From NCBI RefSeq assembly GCF_914767665.1, contig NC_059503.1, positions 54,454,352 through 54,518,351 on the forward strand: DNA of 64,000 nt, written 5' to 3'. The position numbers were made by a program, and so were the translations under genes. The DNA is from Harmonia axyridis. Taxonomy: Eukaryota; Arthropoda; Insecta; Coleoptera; Coccinellidae. Shown one piece after another: positions 56,301 to 62,930 of the stretch (positions are counted from its first letter, which is position 1; every line of letters starts with the position of its first letter). Below the pieces are notes generated by a model, which had not been told where the DNA came from, made no database searches, and was given only the letters and a program-made list of their open reading frames with translations.

Positions 56301-59300
56301 GTTTTACTTCATGTCGTACGGTGGCGCTGCGAGTCTGCGCGTGGCGAGGCCATCGACAGAGAAAACAAGAATAGATCTTCGATAATCGAGAGCAAACGTC
56401 AGGGACATAACCTGAGTGTTTTAGTCCTTCTGTCAAGCCTTCTGTTCTGACATCTGAACTGGGTTGAGCTCCCTTCTGGGTTGAGCTCCCTTCCGTTCAG
56501 CCTTCTGAATTGAACTTGCTTAGAGATAGAGTGTTACTAGAGTGTTTGAGAATAAACTATTAAAATCATCATCTGTATATTAGTGAATACTCTGTATTTC
56601 AAAACCCCAAATATCCAATAAAATGTATGACCCAGTACGGTAAACCTTTAGAAGAAGAGGAGATGGAAGACATGCTGGAAGTCACTTACAACGGTTTCGT
56701 CTTTTAAGGAAGAATAAGACTCGATGAAATATTCTTTCAAAAAAGATCTGGCATGTAACAGTTGGGTTATAAGCTTTATTGATGCGATACGTTTGGCTTG
56801 GTTTGATTTCATTTGTTTGAAGAAAACCCAAAGGTGACACATCTCTGAATCTCTGAAGTCTTTCAGGTCCATCAATAATGCTCAATTTAATGAAAAACCT
56901 GAGATATATATCTAACATTATGAAAAAACTGAGAACATACAAAATTTTCAATACCAACTTACACCAAACGCAAGGATTTCTGAGAGATACGGAACGCATC
57001 CTCGAAGCTTCAGTAATCATTTCCTGCCAACACGTCAATCACTTGAAGTTTGATGAAAAATTCTCAAATTCTCTGCATTTAATCCCAAAATGCAAGCGCC
57101 CTACGAAGAAGAAGACTCAGAAATACCAGTTCCAATTGATAACGAGTTGGAACTCAGGATTCACGACACTTTCATGGCTCATGATCCCTCAGGTAATAAG
57201 ACAGCAGACGCCGAAACCCTGGCCATAATAATAAGGGCCCTGGGCCTCTTTCCCACCAACGAAGAAATCAGGGTCATCGTGGAGAAGACCCAGAAGAAGA
57301 AGCAGCCTGGTACGGTTCACCTGGTGAGTTTCCTCCCCCACATAGCCAAGGAGATTCAAAAGGGCAAGTACAAACCAAGACCCGTAGACGATATTTTGCG
57401 GGCTTTCCAAAAGTTGGACCCCGAAAACAACGGGTATCTCACCAGGGAGCAGTTGAAGACGTTCATGACCCAATACGGCGAACCTTTGGACGAGGAGGAG
57501 ATGGAGGAGATGCTGGAAGTGGCGTACGACGGTTTCGACAAGATAGTGCACTACGAGGAGTTCGTGAATAAGCTGTGGTATCGTCCGAAGGGGGAGGAAG
57601 ATATATTTGTGTTGGCTGACAGGATCGAAGCCGAGAAACCGCCTCCCGTGGTGGAGAGCAAGAGGAGGTTCTCGCAGTTGTTCACCTCTCAGTCGAACCT
57701 CGCTAGGAGTCAGAGTCAAGCTGCTACCGATGCTTCGAAGAAGTAGATATCGACACTGTTGCTCTTGAAATTTCCTTCGAGTAGTTGTAACCATAAATAT
57801 ATGGATGCATTTTATGTATGTTCAATATGAAAACAGACAGATATGGATAGGAAAATCACATTTTATCATATCATATTTTTGTTTAGTTTTACTTTTCACT
57901 GCGATATTAAGTTAGTCAATTTGAAAACCAAAAATCGCTTATATCTCCAAAACGGCTCATTTGCGGACCCATATGATTTTTTTACTTACACACATTGTCA
58001 TAAGTTTTGGCCCCTCTTAGTTTCCCAAGAAATAAACAATCTATGTTCTGTAAATGAGATGAATATTTTCCTCTGTTCCTCTATTTCAACTGCATTATAT
58101 TTGATAGAAAATCTTTATTTGTTACTCTTTGCTTTGTGCAGGATGGGACAAAATAGGAAAAATCTAAATTTATCGATTACTCATAGTTATTCCTCAACTG
58201 AATCCGAATTCAATAGTCCTTATTACCACTTCTTCTTTCAATCAACTGCCCAATACCCCCAGGCATCCCACGAATCAAGTCATATCGTTTAATTCTTCCT
58301 GAAGGGCTAAACTCAATTCCTGAAAAATTGAAGGTGGATTTTGGCAATTGGATTTTTCTCTCCCTAAGTAATCCAATACGTGCTCAATTGGGTTCATGTC
58401 TGGCGAGTTTGCTGGACAGTTCATTCTCTGGATATTGTTCTCTTGAAGAATGTTTTGAACACCTCGTCACTCGTCAGGAAAAAAGGAGATTGTGCCATTG
58501 TGGTAAGAGCAACTCTTGGTGATGTTCTGCCCATTGCCGACTGGTTTATTGTTTTCATTTGAGTGATAAGGTAGTGAAGCTTCCACACACAAAAAATTGT
58601 CATGTTACATTCAACAAGTTGAGACTTGATAGGGGAGCCAAGACTTTTGAAGATGTGTGTATTTTGATGTTTAGAATTAGCTCACAAAATATTGAAACGT
58701 TGTTTTTTAACACCCGGTAAAATTGTTTTTGCCAAAAAATGAGTAGGAAACAAGTAGGAAAGGAGATATAACCAAAAAACTTATTCCGGCGTCATTATTC
58801 CAAGATGGTGGCGCGAGCGGCAAAGATACGAGATGAAAAAGTTGAAATATGGAAAGAGCACATCGAAATCGAAATAAACTCGCCAATTTTTAAAACTTCC
58901 GGAAAACTTTACAGGTAACCCCTTCTTTCGCACCAAATGACTTGACTACATGTTGATAAAACTCATTGTGAATTTTATCGTTATTATTTAGTGTTTATTA
59001 TTGATTTATTATTTCGAATTATTAATGCCAAATAAGTAATCAAGTTGTGAAAAAGTTATTCCTTTTGTGTCACTTCATTGCGTATACATTTGTAGATTTC
59101 AAGGAAAAGAAAAGAAGAAATTTCTGAAGATTCTCTCCACCAGGGAAGAAATTATTTCCAATGATTTATTTTATGTCGACACAGACTAACTCACGTCAAA
59201 TTGCGCTGTTACCTTAGAATTGACTCGAATTAAGTAATGAATTGGAGCGAATTGAAGAAAGAAATCGGTTGCAATCGACCATTTGCATTTGTATTAGCAA

Positions 59301-62157
59301 ATAACTGACAGAGTTCAACTACTCAACTAGAATTGGCATTACGTAATAGCCTAAGTTAATGAACACGTTGAACGAAGTAAAGGAAAAAGATTGAACCTGG
59401 CGCGTTGACGTGGGAACTGGGCTATATTGTTACAATTTGAGATCGCGAACTAACAACAATAGTTTCATATTAAAAAAATTAGGAAAAATCTAGTGAAACC
59501 ATGTTGAAATTGAGATGAATCGTAAAGATAGTCTCGCTTCATTATTATATGTCATTAGCCGTATTGTTCACTTTGATGTTCATTGAGAAGTACAAATTAC
59601 ATGCCTGATTTTCATTTCACTTGGGTTTTAAGTTTATTAACATTAGGAGTCTAAAATTTGGAAGAGCACTGTCTTGTCGTCAGGTAATCTCGTCATTCAC
59701 CTTGAAGACCACAGAAGTATGTACATATAATAGATGTACAGGGTGTTTCTTAATGATATGCTAATATTTAAGGGGGCGATTCTTGGAGCCATTTTAAGAA
59801 AAAAATTCATATGAACGTTTGTCGTAAACATGCTAATTTTCGAGGTGAAGTTACCAGAATTTTTTTTTATTTATAATCACAATGATGCTCTTGCAGATAT
59901 TTCTATGAAATAATCTCACTACATCACACTGTATTTTCACTGATATACAGGGTGTCCCAAATTCGATACTAACTGAAAGCATCTCGAGAACTATAAGACC
60001 AAAGTTGTCAAATAGTTGTATCCAATGAAAATTTCATACAGAGTAACGCTAAAAGACAGGTTAGCGTTTACTTATTGTTATTGAAACATTGAAACACATT
60101 GTAACACATTCCAAATTCGATGCCCACTTAGAGTATATCAATAACTATAAGACTCAGAGAAAAATCTTCAAGGATCCCCGAAAAAATCAGATATCAGAAA
60201 ACTGATCATAGATATCTTGATTCGTTCTTATAAAAATTAACGAAATAAACGTTTTAGAATCTTTTGAATATCTCGAATAGAAAATATGATATAACGAAAT
60301 ATTTGAAACAGTCATTTTTCTGAAACGCCCTGTAACTTGAAAACGAATCAAGATATCTATGATCTGCTCTCTGACTTCTGATTTTTTCGAAAAAATAACT
60401 CGGGGGTCCTTGAAGATGTTTTCTCCAAGTCTTATAGTTATTGAGATGCTTTTAGTGAGCATCGAATTTGGGACATCCTGTACAAACAATTTTAATATTT
60501 TTACCAATTTCATTTGAGTGGGTTTTGCATTGAATATTTTCGGAGAAAATTGATTTTACATTGTAAAAGTGTCATGGGGTAATTTAATTTTTGCATAGAA
60601 ATTTTTTAAGGTATTCAGTATATAGGATATGAGTCATCATTGCTGTCAATAAGTTCTTCATCTGAATGCAAAATTTCATTTACCTAAACCGGTGGTTTTG
60701 AAATAATGAGGAAGACAAAACTTCGAACGGCTATATTTACAGAATCCCTAGTCCTAATTTCTCATCAACCAACCCAACTTCAGCTTTCAGAATCAGAATC
60801 TCTCCAAAAATTTTTTTTGTTCGTTATTGAGATCATTTTAGGCCCAAAATTAGAAAAATACAGGCATCGTGACAAAATTATATAAAAATCCATCTGTGTT
60901 TTTTCGAAAACCATCAGAACTACTTACATGAAATACTGTATGTACTTGAATTTTTCAGTGTGTTTTATATTGATATTTATTGTACGATTTTTTTACTTAT
61001 AATTCTTGCAATATTTTATGATAAAAGAGAAATGATGCAGCGTACTATAAAATTTGCTTTGTTTGATTTTAAGTTTATATTCATTTATTCAAACTGCAAT
61101 TTGATTGAAATTTCATGAAAAAATCAAGTTCAAAAAACTCGAATCATCAACCAAAAAACATCAGTTTAGAATAGTTGTCAACATATTGGAAACACTTATG
61201 CCATCTTGTATTTTGTCATCTACATTGTGGGTACATCAATCAACCAGACAAGTAACCACTAGGCCTGTTTTTTATCTTCTTGTTAAAGATAACTTGCAAT
61301 TTAAACTTTCACCATAATATTAAAATGGCCTAAAGTGAACCACTATCACGTCGAAAGTAAAATTTCATAATGGGGGGATGTGATTTATGAAACACCTTGT
61401 GGTAATCCACGATAATCAAAGACGTAGAATGAAGAATAGATTAAAATTACGTCGAAGTTTATGTTTGAGAATGTTGATTGGATTTTCCTTACATAGTTTG
61501 CAAATCACGTAAATGACACCTATGTTAGTTCGAAAGATATATCCTCAGTTTATCCCTCTATTCTTTTGAAAATTTCAGTCTGATTCGTTGATTTTTTTTT
61601 TAATTGGCCTATAAACATATTTCGTACAGCACTACTCAATCCAGAATACATCGATTAAAATGCTTTCCAATAAGAGGCTTCAATTCGAATAGTCCGCTAT
61701 CTAGGCAGCTGTCACTTTAAAGCTGTCATCTTTTAACATTTGACAAGTAGAAGTTACGTCATTACTAAAAATGGAACGATACACGCCTTAACACCGCATT
61801 GAAAACCTTTTATTGGAAAACCATTTATTATGAATTTTACTTACATATAAACGTAGGGACCCAGCTCCTCGACGATGGGTTTCGAACCGTTGTTGAGGAA
61901 TTCATCAGCGTTGGTTACGTTGTAGATGTAGACCTTTATCGTTGGCTCAACTGGAGGTTTAGCCCACCAACCGAAAGCCTGCGAACCGTTTCTCAGGACG
62001 ATTTCCTGCGAAATAATCAAGGTTAAAACAATGTTTTTAAAACGCAGGTTTTTCTGATAACTTACATGATGTATGATTAGTTTGACCCAACTTGGGAAGA
62101 ATATAACTACTAGTATACCGAAGATGACTGTTCCTACTGCTGCAGCGACGACGAACC
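38366..62157 (-). CDS. CD36-family scavenger receptor class B protein (first coding exon not found)
   Basis: Nine minus-strand exons: 62157-62066, 62005-61845, 48464-48323, 42598-42392, 42335-42109, 40768-40602, 40549-40428, 38827-38702 and 38611-38366. They join in phase to about 496 codons; the initial exon is missing. Topology is typical: an N-terminal membrane span (FVVAAAVGTVIFGILVVIFF), a large extracellular or luminal loop, a second span (AHVALSVGVIVVGLLLLLVA) and a short basic tail. Family motifs are GSQAFGWWAKPP, IYNVTNADEFLNNGSKPIVE, ELGPYVY, VVVPNIPMLSATSQSKHAAR, LLWGYEDPLLKLA, FNGISHLSHYKTDKCN, ENDCFCPHGPPCTPAGFFNV (paired cysteines), LLSFPHFYLAD and PDIIFPIMWFEE. Members bind lipids, lipoproteins or apoptotic cells, or carry lipids to receptors. 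I cannot assign a subfamily (SCARB1-, croquemort- or emp-like). Exon 5 is followed by a 1.3-kb intron with a mariner; the intron at 48.5-61.8 kb is 13.4 kb long. Confidence 0.9.
38920..40153 (+). mobile_element. mariner-like transposon, degenerate
   Basis: Ends share CAACTTTGCTTC (38923-38934 and, in complement, 40138-40149). Plus-strand pieces are mariner transposase: HLREVLIFCFNTKKFAADTH and FSERTCREWFQRFKNDDFDV (N-terminal helix-turn-helix region), LQHDNARPHV-type text near 39820-39845, then YPPYSPDVAPSDFHLFRSI with the final catalytic Asp, and DSWIASKDDQFFQRGIRTLP. Several stops and frameshifts make it inactive. Its right end abuts the exact midpoint sequence (CCAATTG) of half a palindrome at 40155-40408. 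It lies in the CD36-gene intron, antisense to the gene. Confidence 0.85.
40155..40408. repeat. Right half of the palindromic element family of 6549-7455
   Basis: Matches 7199-7455 from CCAATTG to the end GGACACAGTG, here followed by TA. Shared landmarks: AACATGTGA, GGAAAATTGAGAC, AATGGGGGTGTTC, GGTGACGTCATTACTCGAAA, ATACGGTAAATT. The left arm is absent; a mariner occupies that side. The end lies only 20 bases from the donor of a CD36-family exon. Confidence 0.8.
40951..40984. repeat. 34-base near-perfect short palindrome
   Basis: TTTCTACAGTGACTTAA is followed directly by its complement TTAAGTCACTATAGAAA, with one mismatch and no loop. It contains the eight-base core TTAATTAA. It lies in the 1.3-kb CD36-gene intron, just upstream of a mariner. 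It might be a junction of two inverted transposon ends, or a small protein-binding site. Confidence 0.7.
41030..42060 (+). mobile_element. irritans-type mariner relic
   Basis: Plus-strand pieces follow mariner transposase: FDEGENASQAAENI (helix-turn-helix start), QFWFRKFRF, a catalytic block with KCITYDN-like text, TARKVFLYVWWD, YYELLP, and LYCQQLDRF. The second catalytic region reads FH-stop-DKARPH, so it is broken. The C-terminus is SDLAPSDYHLFLHMANNFAG and KDEGFSERSIIILPSKWQQV, ending GAHLT. The terminal repeats were not resolved. The right side lies about 50 bases before a CD36-family exon boundary. Confidence 0.8.
43238..43946 (+). repeat. Possible solo LTR or other retroelement block
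   Basis: The block starts TGTAAGAAGG and ends CCTACA, with TATAA and TATAT outside, a 5-base target duplication with one mismatch. The interior is richer in G and purines than its surroundings (many AAGACGA and AAGCCGA words) and has an arginine-rich chance frame at 43262-43713. No reverse transcriptase is seen. Alternatively, the boundaries could be an 8-base TACATATA repeat (43229 and 43941). It lies in the intron between 42.6 and 48.3 kb of the CD36-family gene. Confidence 0.4.
44650..44820. repeat. CTGT-type short tandem repeat within a dispersed block
   Basis: A TCTG repeat (TGTCTGTCTGTCTGTCGG, about 44727-44745) is followed by a stretch with balanced base composition unlike the surrounding AT-rich intron. 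Such TCTG runs often mark retroelement 5' or 3' regions in insects, but nothing here confirms the class. No gene. Confidence 0.35.
45150..45660 (+). repeat. Dispersed repeat related to 3500-4035
   Basis: The first 300 bases resemble the reverse complement of 3530-3790; the last 120 (TCTCGAAAGCAAAGCGTTTG) resemble 3900-4000 directly. It contains AAAAATATCACCCTGTG. No coding capacity. The rest of this intron (45661-46490) shows nothing else clear. Confidence 0.4.
46494..47775. mobile_element. 1.28-kb CAGGGTG-ended element containing a nested palindrome
   Basis: Ends CAGGGTGGTCTAGATTTTAG and the near complement (CTAAAATCTGGACCACCCTG), with TA outside both. The matched ends extend about 28 bases and include AGTTCAATA. 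The interior carries no transposase. It is interrupted by a second palindromic unit at 47064-47495. It lies in a CD36-gene intron. Confidence 0.8.
47064..47495. repeat. Palindrome with CCGAAACGTCGG ends (Penelope-like or hammerhead-like termini)
   Basis: CTGATATCATGCCGACGTTT at 47064 is matched by its complement ending at 47495, and arms of roughly 190 bases pair throughout (including TGTGTGATGTC...GACATCACACA near the centre). Each outer end carries GAGGAAGGTTT, AAATAAACCGAAACGTCGG. In the right copy this reads CTGAGGA, then GGTTT-loop-AAACC, then GAAAC, resembling a hammerhead ribozyme core. No protein is encoded; the 87-residue minus frame is chance. Confidence 0.75.
47790..47990 (+). repeat. 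Dispersed repeat shared with 58755-58955
   Basis: Both blocks share ATTCCAAGATGGT, AGCGGCAAAGATACGAG-like text, AGAGCACATCGAAATC and TTTTCAGGTAACCC, in the same order and orientation. The copies differ at about one base in six. They may be a 3' or 5' end of a longer element; no frame is conserved. Confidence 0.55.
49816..51777. repeat. Exact 978-base tandem duplication
   Basis: 49816-50799 and 50794-51777 match with a constant offset of 978, including four translated frames that are identical residue for residue. The units overlap by six bases (TGTCAT), which occur at the start, the junction and the end. The unit starts in Tc1 transposase sequence (TGTCATCTACGTAGAAAACA) and ends in retrotransposon sequence. 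This is a very recent duplication at a six-base microhomology, or an assembly artefact. Confidence 0.95.
49885..51850 (-). mobile_element. Non-LTR retrotransposon fragment inserted in the Tc1 element
   Basis: The minus strand encodes reverse transcriptase text: HKFNLFAHSQHGYMKGRSTT, ALESSEMILGLFVDLSRAFD with the first catalytic Asp region (FVDLSRAFDSLDH). After a break it continues with LECPSIDF-like text and ERNAEYCCIKYFNKLL near the 3' side. It is present twice because of the 978-base duplication. On the plus strand, 51820-51845 reads CCAATAAAGATGATTGATGA, which looks like the 3' end of such an element in the opposite orientation. One inserted element with an inverted 5' part (twin priming) would explain both. 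GAATTTT and GATTTTT at the two ends may be the target duplication. Confidence 0.75.
51942..52346 (+). other. Unidentified 134-residue open frame
   Basis: The frame is longer than most chance frames here, and the DNA is less AT-rich than the flanks (about 52000-52340). The product has several cysteines and no hydrophobic span, and I recognise no motif. It lies directly after the interrupted Tc1 element, inside the CD36-gene intron, so it could be the remains of another mobile element or a captured exon. No splice context was established. Confidence 0.25.
52400..54540. other. Intronic stretch, nothing clear
   Basis: Two kilobases of AT-rich CD36-gene intron. Several 60-75-residue frames occur without features. 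A short inverted repeat (GAGACTCTAATGGAGTCT) lies near 53005. No transposon ends, RNA gene or exon are supported. Confidence 0.35.
54560..54715 (+). repeat. Short palindromic dispersed repeat, third copy
   Basis: Contains AATACTCGTTGCAGAAGGC, ACTCGCTCTTTCGTCGCTCG and a near complement of the start (CCCATTCTGCAACTTG). It matches the embedded palindromic unit at 34190-34310. No coding capacity. Confidence 0.5.
54848..54973 (-). other. Possible cassette exon of the CD36-family gene
   Basis: On the minus strand, CTAG at 54977-54974 could be an acceptor and AAG|GTAAAC at 54848 a donor. The 126 bases between are open in the one frame whose phase fits both the upstream exon (ending at 61845) and the downstream exon (starting at 48464), encoding about 42 residues (TTSSAYERSPHNSCANIRKF, then WDIPQVALLNLSKHQL). 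The stretch is richer in G and C than the intron around it. The translation does not resemble CD36 proteins, so it may be chance or part of an old element. Confidence 0.2.
55600..56060 (-). mobile_element. Tc1-like transposon relic, C-terminal part
   Basis: Matches 58030-58440 closely over 55800-56040 (TTCTTTCAATCAAC, TCAATTCCTGAAAA, TTTTGGCAATTGGAT, CATACGTG, GAGTTTGCTGG). On the minus strand this encodes the WPANSPDMNPIEHVWDYLGR region with the last catalytic acidic residue. Ends were not found. It lies upstream of the broken DRC8 copy. Confidence 0.65.
56183..56708 (+). pseudogene. Partial DRC8/EFCAB2 duplicate, interrupted by an LTR-like insertion
   Basis: 56183-56242 encodes KLNLDTQGFLNKEQLKKC, and 56622-56708 encodes MTQYGKPLEEEEMEDMLEV then TYNGFVF and a stop. 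Joined in place they parallel the intact gene's KLDPENNGYLTREQLKTFMTQYGEPLDEEEMEEMLEV at 57410-57530. The 5' half of the gene and the region after the stop are missing. The break is occupied by about 380 bases at 56243-56621. Shared flanking text (AACCCAAAGGTGACACATCT at about 56070 and 56824) indicates a local duplication rather than an independent retrocopy. Confidence 0.75.
56242..56616 (+). mobile_element. Solo-LTR-like insertion in the DRC8 copy
   Basis: The insertion starts TGTTAGAATATTAC and ends about CCAATA. AAATG precedes it (56237-56241) and follows it (56617-56621), a 5-base target duplication of the kind made by LTR retrotransposons. It contains a direct repeat of GGGTTGAGCTCCCTTC (about 56461-56492) and AATAAA (56551-56556). 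It has no coding capacity of its own. A terminal CA is not present, so the LTR identity is inferred from length, TG start and target duplication. Other copies of the family were not found in this window. Confidence 0.6.
57090..57746 (+). CDS. Drc8: Dynein regulatory complex subunit 8 (EFCAB2), intronless
   Basis: A single open frame of 218 residues. It contains the layout of EFCAB2/DRC8, an EF-hand protein of the axonemal nexin-dynein regulatory complex: an N-terminal EF-hand-like pair (ELRIHDTFMAHDPSGNKTAD, AIIIRALGLFPTNEEIRVIV), HLVSFLPHIAKEIQKGKYKP, and a second pair (ILRAFQKLDPENNGYLTREQ, QYGEPLDEEEMEEMLEVAYD). The third loop has D, E, N and G in the usual places but glutamine at position 12, so calcium binding may be weak. 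The C-terminal Ser/Gln-rich tail is extra. GC content is far above the surrounding intron. It lies inside the 13-kb intron of the CD36-family gene on the opposite strand. Such a flagellar gene is expected to act in sperm or ciliated neurons. The ATG chosen is the first in frame. Confidence 0.88.
   Translation: MQAPYEEEDSEIPVPIDNELELRIHDTFMAHDPSGNKTADAETLAIIIRALGLFPTNEEIRVIVEKTQKKKQPGTVHLVSFLPHIAKEIQKGKYKPRPVDDILRAFQKLDPENNGYLTREQLKTFMTQYGEPLDEEEMEEMLEVAYDGFDKIVHYEEFVNKLWYRPKGEEDIFVLADRIEAEKPPPVVESKRRFSQLFTSQSNLARSQSQAATDASKK
57985..58672 (-). mobile_element. Internally deleted Tc1-like transposon
   Basis: The left end (ACACACATTGTCATAAGTTT, near 57987) and right end (complement of AAGACTTTTGAAGATGTGTG, to 58660) are imperfect inverted repeats. 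The interior keeps the transposase C-terminus on the minus strand (WPANSPDMNPIEHVLDYLGR, about 58440-58340) and ends that recur at 48966-49040 (CAACTTGTTGAATGTAACAT). Most of the transposase is gone. It is related to 55600-56060. Confidence 0.7.
58755..58955 (+). repeat. Dispersed repeat shared with 47790-47990
   Basis: Same landmarks and orientation as the other copy (ATTCCAAGATGGTGGCGCGA, AGAGCACATCGAAATCG, ACAGGTAACCCCTTC). It follows the deleted Tc1 directly. The stretch from 58956 to 59735 shows nothing further I can support. Confidence 0.55.
59739..59880 (+). mobile_element. CAGGGTG-family fragment related to 9240-9643
   Basis: Starts CAGGGTGTTTCTTAATGATA after TA and continues with GGGGGCGATTCTTGGAGCC, AATTCATATGAACG and TCGTAAACATGC, matching the minus strand of the element at 9240-9643. 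Its right end was not found. Confidence 0.55.
59948..60480. mobile_element. Palindromic CAGGGTG-type MITE
   Basis: The left end CAGGGTGTCCCAAATTCGAT and the right end (complement of ATCGAATTTGGGACATCCTG) are inverted, with TA outside both. A second internal copy of the end sequence (TTCCAAATTCGATGCCCAC, about 60108) gives an asymmetric fold. Shared with the 141-bp element at 36291-36431. The 108-residue minus frame has no recognisable features. Confidence 0.8.
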
Positions 62158-62690
62158 CTAGAAAAAAAATTAACATTCAGTAAAATCATGATGATGCATG
62201 AATATATAATTTTGCAGAAGATCATGGCATGCGAGGAAAAATATTACAAACCACAGGTAGGTATATGAATAATAAGCAATTGACAATATCCACGCAAGAT
62301 AACCAAGTGCCGAATAACAACTATACGATCACGTGAGTCCATCCTGTTAAAAGTAGAATACCTTCAGTTTATTATACTTGATTTTGATTGCTGATTATTA
62401 AATTCTTAGAATTGCCTGGTTCTATATGACAGGTACACGAGTTGTTAATAAGTGTTGGTTTTTCAATGTAAAGAAGAGAGCGTTAATATTTCTCTTGATA
62501 ATAAGAGAGAATTCTCTGTGGACTCGATACTACACTCGTAATATAAAGTAACGACACCTTTGGTCAAGGGATTTTTTTTTCTATTACCGTTGTAACAGGT
62601 ATTCTTACGAGTTTGAGAACTTTAAATAATAATACAAGACAAACATTTTGTTGGAATGAATTTTTTATCATTACAGTCTGGTAGATAATT
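62158..62690. other. Upstream of the first mapped CD36-family exon
   Basis: The missing initial exon should lie here or further right. A minus-strand ATG at 62341 opens a 32-residue frame, but it ends in a stop before any convincing donor. No exon is called. Confidence 0.3.
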
Positions 62691-62699
62691 TAATGGCAT

Positions 62700-62930
62700 T
62701 TATTTTTTAAGAATGATTTCCGGCATATGTCCGCCGCAGCTACGAGTCCATTAGATCAGGCCAATGTTTCACTCCATTCCAATAAATCTGGCCGTATGGC
62801 GTCCATGGTGGCTTGAATAGTGATTTGCTTGAAGAGTTGGTGGTTTGTCGGCATAAACCAATGACTTAATATAGACGTCATAAAAAGTAATCGAGAGGCG
62901 ATAAGTCACACGAACGAGAGGGCCAGTTAA
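62700..62930 (-). mobile_element. Transposase C-terminal relic (mariner-like)
   Basis: Minus-strand text reads IQATMDAIRPDLLEWSETLA, a stop, then SNGLVAAADICRKSFLKNK. The order resembles the end of mariner-like transposases, where a helix with IRPELL... is followed by CIAA.GGH..EIIFK. It is degraded and lacks the catalytic core. From here to 64000 I see no other gene or clear element. Confidence 0.4.

Noticed and set aside
57189..57794. 201-residue minus-strand open frame
   Set aside because: It is the reverse strand of DRC8; GC-rich coding sequence often gives long antisense frames.
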